Below, piece by piece: positions 6,343 through 8,860 of a stretch of DNA of 8,860 nucleotides. The position numbers and the translations under genes were made by a program. The notes beneath the pieces were generated by a model, which was given only the letters and a program-made list of their open reading frames with translations, did not search any database and was not told the origin of the DNA. Source of the DNA: M3007 sp044350425 (lineage in GTDB: Bacteria; Bacteroidota; Bacteroidia; Chitinophagales; Saprospiraceae); contig JBILHS010000166.1 in the NCBI GenBank assembly GCA_044350425.1, forward strand, positions 1 through 8,860. The letters are read 5' to 3'. Position 1 is the stretch's first letter. The number at the start of each line of letters is the position of its first letter.

Positions 6343-6348
6343 TGGTAC

Positions 6349-6399
6349 GCCGGAACGCAGTTCCGGCAAACATAAATCAGCACCGGAAAAGCGTTCCGG
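6349..6399. repeat. Pair of REP-like palindromes before dapA
   Basis: GCCGGAAC (6349-6356) and GTTCCGGC (6360-6367) make a perfect 8-bp stem with a 3-base loop. CCGGAA (6383-6388) and TTCCGG (6394-6399) make a second stem with a 5-base loop. Both share the core CCGGAA..TTCCGG and lie 15 bases apart, a layout like paired REP sequences. They fill the gap between the DUF6913 stop and the dapA start; the second ends eight bases before the ATG. They may be dispersed REP-type DNA, or act on dapA translation. Confidence 0.55.
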
Positions 6400-6407
6400 G
6401 ATACAAT

Positions 6408-7298
6408 ATGAGCCTACAACAAAAACTGCGTGGCACGGGCGTAGCACTCGTCACACCTTTCAAAAACGGTGCGATCGACTGGGAAGACCTCGAACGCATC
6501 ATCGAAAATGTGCTGGCCGGGGGCGTAGAATTCCTCGTTAGTCTGGGCACAACCGGTGAATCCAGTACGACCACCGATGCCGAGCATCACCAGATCCTCG
6601 ATTTCTCCATCAAAGTCAACCGGGGGCGGGTTCCCTTTGTCGCAGGTATTTTTGGCGGCAACAATACCGCTGCCATGGTGGAAAAGATCAAAAGCTTCAA
6701 CTTCGACGGCATTGACGCACTCCTTTCTAGCAATCCGGCTTACAACAAGCCCGGACAGGAAGGTATTTTTCAGCATTACATGGCTTTGGCCGAAGCATCG
6801 CCGCGACCGATCATCATTTACAATGTGCCCAGCCGGACCTCATCCAATATGACCGCGGAGACTACGCTCCGGCTCGCCAACGCTTCCGAAAGGTTTATCG
6901 CGGTAAAAGAAGCCTCTGATGATATTTACCAGATCATGAAGATCCTGAAGGGGCGGCCGGATAACTTTCTGGTTTTAAGTGGGGACGATTTTATCACGTT
7001 ACCGCTGGTGGCTGCGGGAGGAGATGGGGTGATCTCAGTGATTGCCAATACCTTGCCGCGACCATTTACAGATATGGTGCGGGCTGCATTGCGGCAGGAT
7101 CTGCCCACCGCCCAAAAATTGAATTTCAAACTACTTGAATTGTACAAGATCCTTTTCGCGGAAGGAAATCCGGTCGGCGTAAAAGCCGCCATGGAATTAC
7201 AGGGATTGTGCAACCGGGAGGTTCGGCTGCCACTGGTGCCTATGAGTGAACAAGGTGTTCATGCGATCATGGCGGAGCTGGAGAAGCTGGAACAATGA
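6408..7298 (+). CDS. dapA: 4-hydroxy-tetrahydrodipicolinate synthase
   Basis: A 296-residue cytoplasmic class I aldolase (TIM barrel) that condenses pyruvate with aspartate semialdehyde, the first committed step to diaminopimelate and lysine. The start of the barrel is GTGVALVTPF (9-18). Key residues are all present: Thr48 and Thr49 in SLGTTGES (45-52), Tyr112 in NPAYNKP, Tyr138 and Arg143 in IYNVPSRT (137-144), and the Schiff-base Lys167 in AVKEAS (165-170). The C-terminal part, with AEGNPVGVKAAM, is complete. The frame is open back to an ATG at 6342 that overlaps the previous stop, but 6408 is preferred. It gives the family's usual length and a normal N-terminus, while the extra 22 codons are encoded by palindromic DNA. 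No separate promoter is seen, so it is probably co-transcribed with the DUF6913 gene. Downstream is a T-run at 7299-7305 but no convincing hairpin. Confidence 0.95.
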   Translation: MSLQQKLRGTGVALVTPFKNGAIDWEDLERIIENVLAGGVEFLVSLGTTGESSTTTDAEHHQILDFSIKVNRGRVPFVAGIFGGNNTAAMVEKIKSFNFDGIDALLSSNPAYNKPGQEGIFQHYMALAEASPRPIIIYNVPSRTSSNMTAETTLRLANASERFIAVKEASDDIYQIMKILKGRPDNFLVLSGDDFITLPLVAAGGDGVISVIANTLPRPFTDMVRAALRQDLPTAQKLNFKLLELYKILFAEGNPVGVKAAMELQGLCNREVRLPLVPMSEQGVHAIMAELEKLEQ

Positions 7299-7323
7299 TT
7301 TTTTAGAAATATTAGAGCCTCAA

Positions 7324-7354
7324 TTTCGTAAAACGAATGGAAGCGATATCTTTG
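7324..7354 (+). promoter_or_regulatory. tRNA-Leu promoter
   Basis: The -7 element TATCTTTG (7347-7354) is an exact TAnnTTTG match. A near -33 element, TTTC (7324-7327), lies 19 bases upstream. The tRNA begins 30 bases after the -7 element, so a 5' leader of about 23 bases would be removed. Confidence 0.55.
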
Positions 7355-7383
7355 CACTCGCTTTTGAAAAAAAGCATGTCACT

Positions 7384-7467
7384 GGCCACGTGGCGGAATT
7401 GGTAGACGCGCTACTTTGAGGGGGTAGTGTCCTTACGGATGTGCTGGTTCGACTCCAGTCGTGGTCA
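7384..7467 (+). tRNA. tRNA-Leu (anticodon GAG)
   Basis: An 84-base class II tRNA. The acceptor stem GGCCACG (7384-7390) pairs with CGTGGTC (7460-7466) with one G-T wobble; the discriminator is A7467, as expected for leucine. The anticodon stem CTACT/GGTAG (7411-7415/7423-7427) frames the loop TTGAGGG, with anticodon GAG at 7418-7420 reading CUC/CUU. The long variable arm has a TCC/GGA stem (7430-7432/7437-7439). The T arm is GCTGG-TTCGACT-CCAGT (7443-7459). The 3' CCA is not encoded. It has its own promoter and terminator. Confidence 0.95.
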
Positions 7468-7468
7468 C

Positions 7469-7502
7469 AAAAAGGCCTCCCGAGCAATCGGGAGGCCTTT
7501 TT
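7469..7502 (+). terminator. Terminator of the tRNA-Leu gene
   Basis: GGCCTCCCGA (7474-7483) pairs perfectly with TCGGGAGGCC (7488-7497) around a GCAA tetraloop. Five A before and five T after extend the stem to 15 pairs, so it could work in both directions. It starts immediately after the tRNA 3' end. Confidence 0.9.
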
Positions 7503-7519
7503 AATATCCAATATCCAAT
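7503..7519. repeat. Short tandem repeat AATATCC
   Basis: Two perfect 7-base copies plus AAT follow directly after the tRNA terminator, marking the left edge of the transposase remnant. It may be chance or a trace of the insertion's junction. Confidence 0.3.
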
Positions 7520-7584
7520 AAGGGGTGTGCGAAAGAATATGATTACAAAGTTGTTTGATTTAGAGGAAAATCAGATGTTTTAGG

Positions 7585-8165
7585 ATGCGACAACGAAAAA
7601 ACGCTCTCCAACAGGTTTTGTCGGTCAGCGAGTTGCTGGAATTATTACCCTCAGCACTCTACGATCAGTTATCCGCCGAATTTAAGCTGTGGGCAGTACA
7701 GTTCACAAGTGTTGGAAACGACCTATCAAGTACGCCGCGTTGATTCCACGATGGTAAGCACCTTTGCGCATTTGCTCAGCGGGCTTCGAGCAGGCAATTG
7801 CTCGCGGGGTAAAGTACAAGCCAAATACACGGTGGAATACCGTTCGGCGGGTTTGATGCGAGCCAGTTTGCATACTGAACAAGCCTATCTGAGCGAAGAA
7901 CGTGCCTCGGGCGAAGCGGTGCAAAACGTGCCTCTTGGTCCGCATGATGTACTGGTCCTTGATCGCGGCTTGCAAAAACGTGCCACCTTCGCCGCCCTGA
8001 CCGAAGAGGGCAAACCCTTTGTTACACGGCTTAATGCCACCACTGGCGGATCCAATCACTCCATCGGGGCTGCGCATAGCGTATGAGGCAATGGTATATT
8101 GGTACGCCAAAACAAAACCGCAACCTGTGCCATTTCGTCTTATCCAAGCAACAGGGCGGGACGGA
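7585..8165 (+). pseudogene. Decayed IS4-type transposase (DDE), internally deleted and truncated
   Basis: Three pieces of one transposase lie in three frames. Piece 1 (from the ATG at 7585; its frame stops at 7743) reads like a transposase N-terminus: SVSELLELLPSALYDQLSAEFK. It then joins piece 2 near 7687-7691, with a shift of frame. Piece 2 continues to about 8035 with YQVRRVDSTMVSTFAHLL, VLVLDRGLQKR and KPFVTRLN. The Asp of VDST (7742-7744) and of LDRG (7961-7963) match the first two DDE acids. Piece 3, in another frame (about 8067-8165), has VYWYAKTKPQPVPFRLIQA. Compared with relatives as I remember them, about 100 residues between pieces 1 and 2 are missing. The whole C-terminus with the catalytic Glu (the YRRRWDIE region) is also missing. 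The sequence runs straight into the inverted repeat at 8166. No intact terminal repeats or target duplication were found. It cannot encode an active enzyme. Confidence 0.75.
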
Positions 8166-8256
8166 CCAGACTACTGGACATTTTTTGGAGTGTCCAGACT
8201 TTCTAAGTTTTCGAAACTTGGAAAGCCTGTCTCCGAGAAAATGTCCAGTAGTCTGG
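8166..8256. repeat. Nested long inverted repeat (MITE- or REP-like palindrome)
   Basis: The 19-base arm at 8166-8184 (CCAGACTACTGGACATTTT) is repeated exactly in inverse at 8238-8256. Inside are GGAG/CTCC (8187-8190/8231-8234) and an inner hairpin: CTTTCTAAGTTT (8199-8210), loop TCG, AAACTTGGAAAG (8214-8225), with one T-G wobble. In addition, CTGGACA (8174-8180) can pair with TGTCCAG either at 8191-8197 or at 8242-8248, so two folds exclude each other. CGGA (8162-8165) and TCCG (8259-8262) may extend the outer arms. The inner part resembles dispersed palindromes I recall from Bacteroidota genomes (unchecked). It abuts the transposase remnant and lies upstream of the promoter at 8273-8304. Confidence 0.7.
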
Positions 8257-8272
8257 CATCCGCCACACTTTC

Positions 8273-8304
8273 TTGAAAAAATGCTTGCAATCATCCTACT
8301 TTTG
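8273..8304 (+). promoter_or_regulatory. Bacteroidota-type promoter for the GT-C membrane protein
   Basis: TTG (8273-8275), 21 bases, then TACTTTTG (8297-8304), an exact TAnnTTTG -7 element. Transcription would start near 8311, giving a leader of about 77 bases before the ATG at 8388. The rest of the stretch 8257-8387 shows no other feature. Confidence 0.5.
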
Positions 8305-8387
8305 CCCCCGCTTCCGCCAATACTCCGTTCAAATTCCTTCGGATTAAAGACACAGGCGGATAACCCGCTCAATTTCGCAATAAGATT

Positions 8388-8860
8388 ATGGCTGCAAAAA
8401 GCAAATCCAAGCCTACTCAAGCTCAAAAAGCAACTCCCAGCGCTCCTGCAAAAGAAAAAGCGGCTTCGGCACCTTTTACCGATACCTTCCGTGCGGGGTT
8501 TTGGAGCAATCACTGGATCGCTGCGGTACTCTTGCTGGCACTGTCCTTTGCACTTTATTTCATCGGACTCAAATATGGCTATGTGCTGGACGATGAAATG
8601 GTCTACTGGAAGAATGATTATGTGCAGAAAGGTTTTGACGGGATCTCGCGAATCTTCGGTTCTGACAGCTTCATGGGCTATTTCAAAGAAGAAAAATTCC
8701 TCCTGGAAGGTGGCCGTTACCGACCGCTTTCACTGGCTACTTTTGCGATGGAAGTGGAGATCTTTGGCCCAAACAAGCCTGCTGCAGGACACTTTTTCAA
8801 TGTCCTGTTGTACGGACTGACCGGCATTTTACTGTATCGCATCATGCTGGGCCTTTTCCC
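8388..8860 (+). CDS. GT-C glycosyltransferase-like membrane protein (TMTC/GT39-like), N-terminal part
   Basis: Only the first 157 codons are in the window; the frame is still open at the edge. The protein starts with a Lys/Ala/Pro/Ser/Thr-rich cytoplasmic tail (1-29, MAAKSKSKPTQ...), then a transmembrane segment (about 43-60, WIAAVLLLALSFALYFIG). The extracytoplasmic motif YVLDDEMVYW (64-73) has the paired acids typical of GT-C enzymes that use polyprenyl-phosphate sugars. Next come GRYRPLSLATFAMEVEIFG, GHFFNVLLYG, and the start of a second membrane segment (LTGILLYRIMLGLF). I recall Bacteroidota proteins with this layout and C-terminal TPR repeats, similar to eukaryotic TMTC O-mannosyltransferases; donor and target are unknown. 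The start is the ATG at 8388, as the frame has no earlier sensible start and the homology-like part begins soon after. A different frame open across 8083-8820 is a shadow. The promoter is at 8273-8304. Confidence 0.75.
   Translation, partial: MAAKSKSKPTQAQKATPSAPAKEKAASAPFTDTFRAGFWSNHWIAAVLLLALSFALYFIGLKYGYVLDDEMVYWKNDYVQKGFDGISRIFGSDSFMGYFKEEKFLLEGGRYRPLSLATFAMEVEIFGPNKPAAGHFFNVLLYGLTGILLYRIMLGLF

Noticed and set aside
6342..6407. Earlier in-frame dapA start overlapping the DUF6913 stop (TAATG)
   Set aside because: The 22 extra codons are encoded by palindromic DNA and are absent from normal DapA; the ATG at 6408 gives the expected N-terminus and length.
7384..8380. tRNA-Leu as attachment site of an integrated element
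   Set aside because: No copy of the tRNA 3' end occurs later in the window and no integrase is seen; the only mobile trace is a DDE transposase remnant.
8083..8820. 245-codon open frame on the plus strand
   Set aside because: It crosses the transposase remnant, the inverted repeat and the GT-C gene in a shifted frame; the product shows no domain, while frame 8388 gives a coherent membrane protein.

Overview
The window looks like a chromosomal segment of a Bacteroidota bacterium, probably from the Saprospiria/Haliscomenobacter side of the phylum; the finer placement is inference. Four things point this way: several promoters of the phylum's TAnnTTTG (-7) type, almost no Shine-Dalgarno sequences, a lipoprotein signal ending in Cys-Lys-Lys, and protein families largely typical of the phylum (DUF1460 amidase, DUF6913 next to dapA, TMTC-like GT-C protein). 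Protein-coding parts are of balanced base composition; the gap after dnaK is strikingly A/T-rich.

Layout, left to right. A non-coding stretch with small inverted repeats (1-216) leads to a secreted DUF1460 NlpC/P60-type amidase (252-1172, +). It converges on a PQQ-like beta-propeller lipoprotein gene (1174-2379, -), with one base between the two stop codons. A 292-base divergent gap then carries the lipoprotein promoter (-) and, for dnaK, a sigma-54-like -24/-12 element rather than the housekeeping type. dnaK (2672-4600, +) stands alone, without grpE or dnaJ, and ends at a strong hairpin terminator. An A/T-rich stretch of about 400 bases without a convincing gene follows, closed by a second strong terminator (5042-5071), which suggests a small RNA.

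Next is a compact two-gene module with overlapping ATGA: a 79-residue helical acidic/basic protein and a 136-residue HNH endonuclease (5121-5767). Its form is that of a toxin-antitoxin or defence pair, but its function is not established. A DUF6913 protein (5815-6342) and dapA (6408-7298) then form a likely operon, with two REP-like palindromes in the gap just before dapA.

A tRNA-Leu(GAG) gene with its own promoter and a perfect terminator follows (7384-7502). Right after it lies a wrecked IS4-type transposase gene, which has lost a central block and its 3' end and passes through three frames. It runs directly into a 91-base nested inverted repeat (8166-8256) with mutually exclusive pairings. 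The window ends inside a membrane GT-C glycosyltransferase-like gene starting at 8388.

Functionally this is mostly housekeeping: cell-wall hydrolysis, protein folding, diaminopimelate/lysine synthesis, translation and membrane glycosylation. Two accessory patches interrupt it: the HNH module in A/T-rich DNA, and the decayed insertion sequence with palindromic DNA behind the tRNA gene. The best candidates for something undescribed are the HNH pair, the possible small RNA before it, and the two sets of palindromes.
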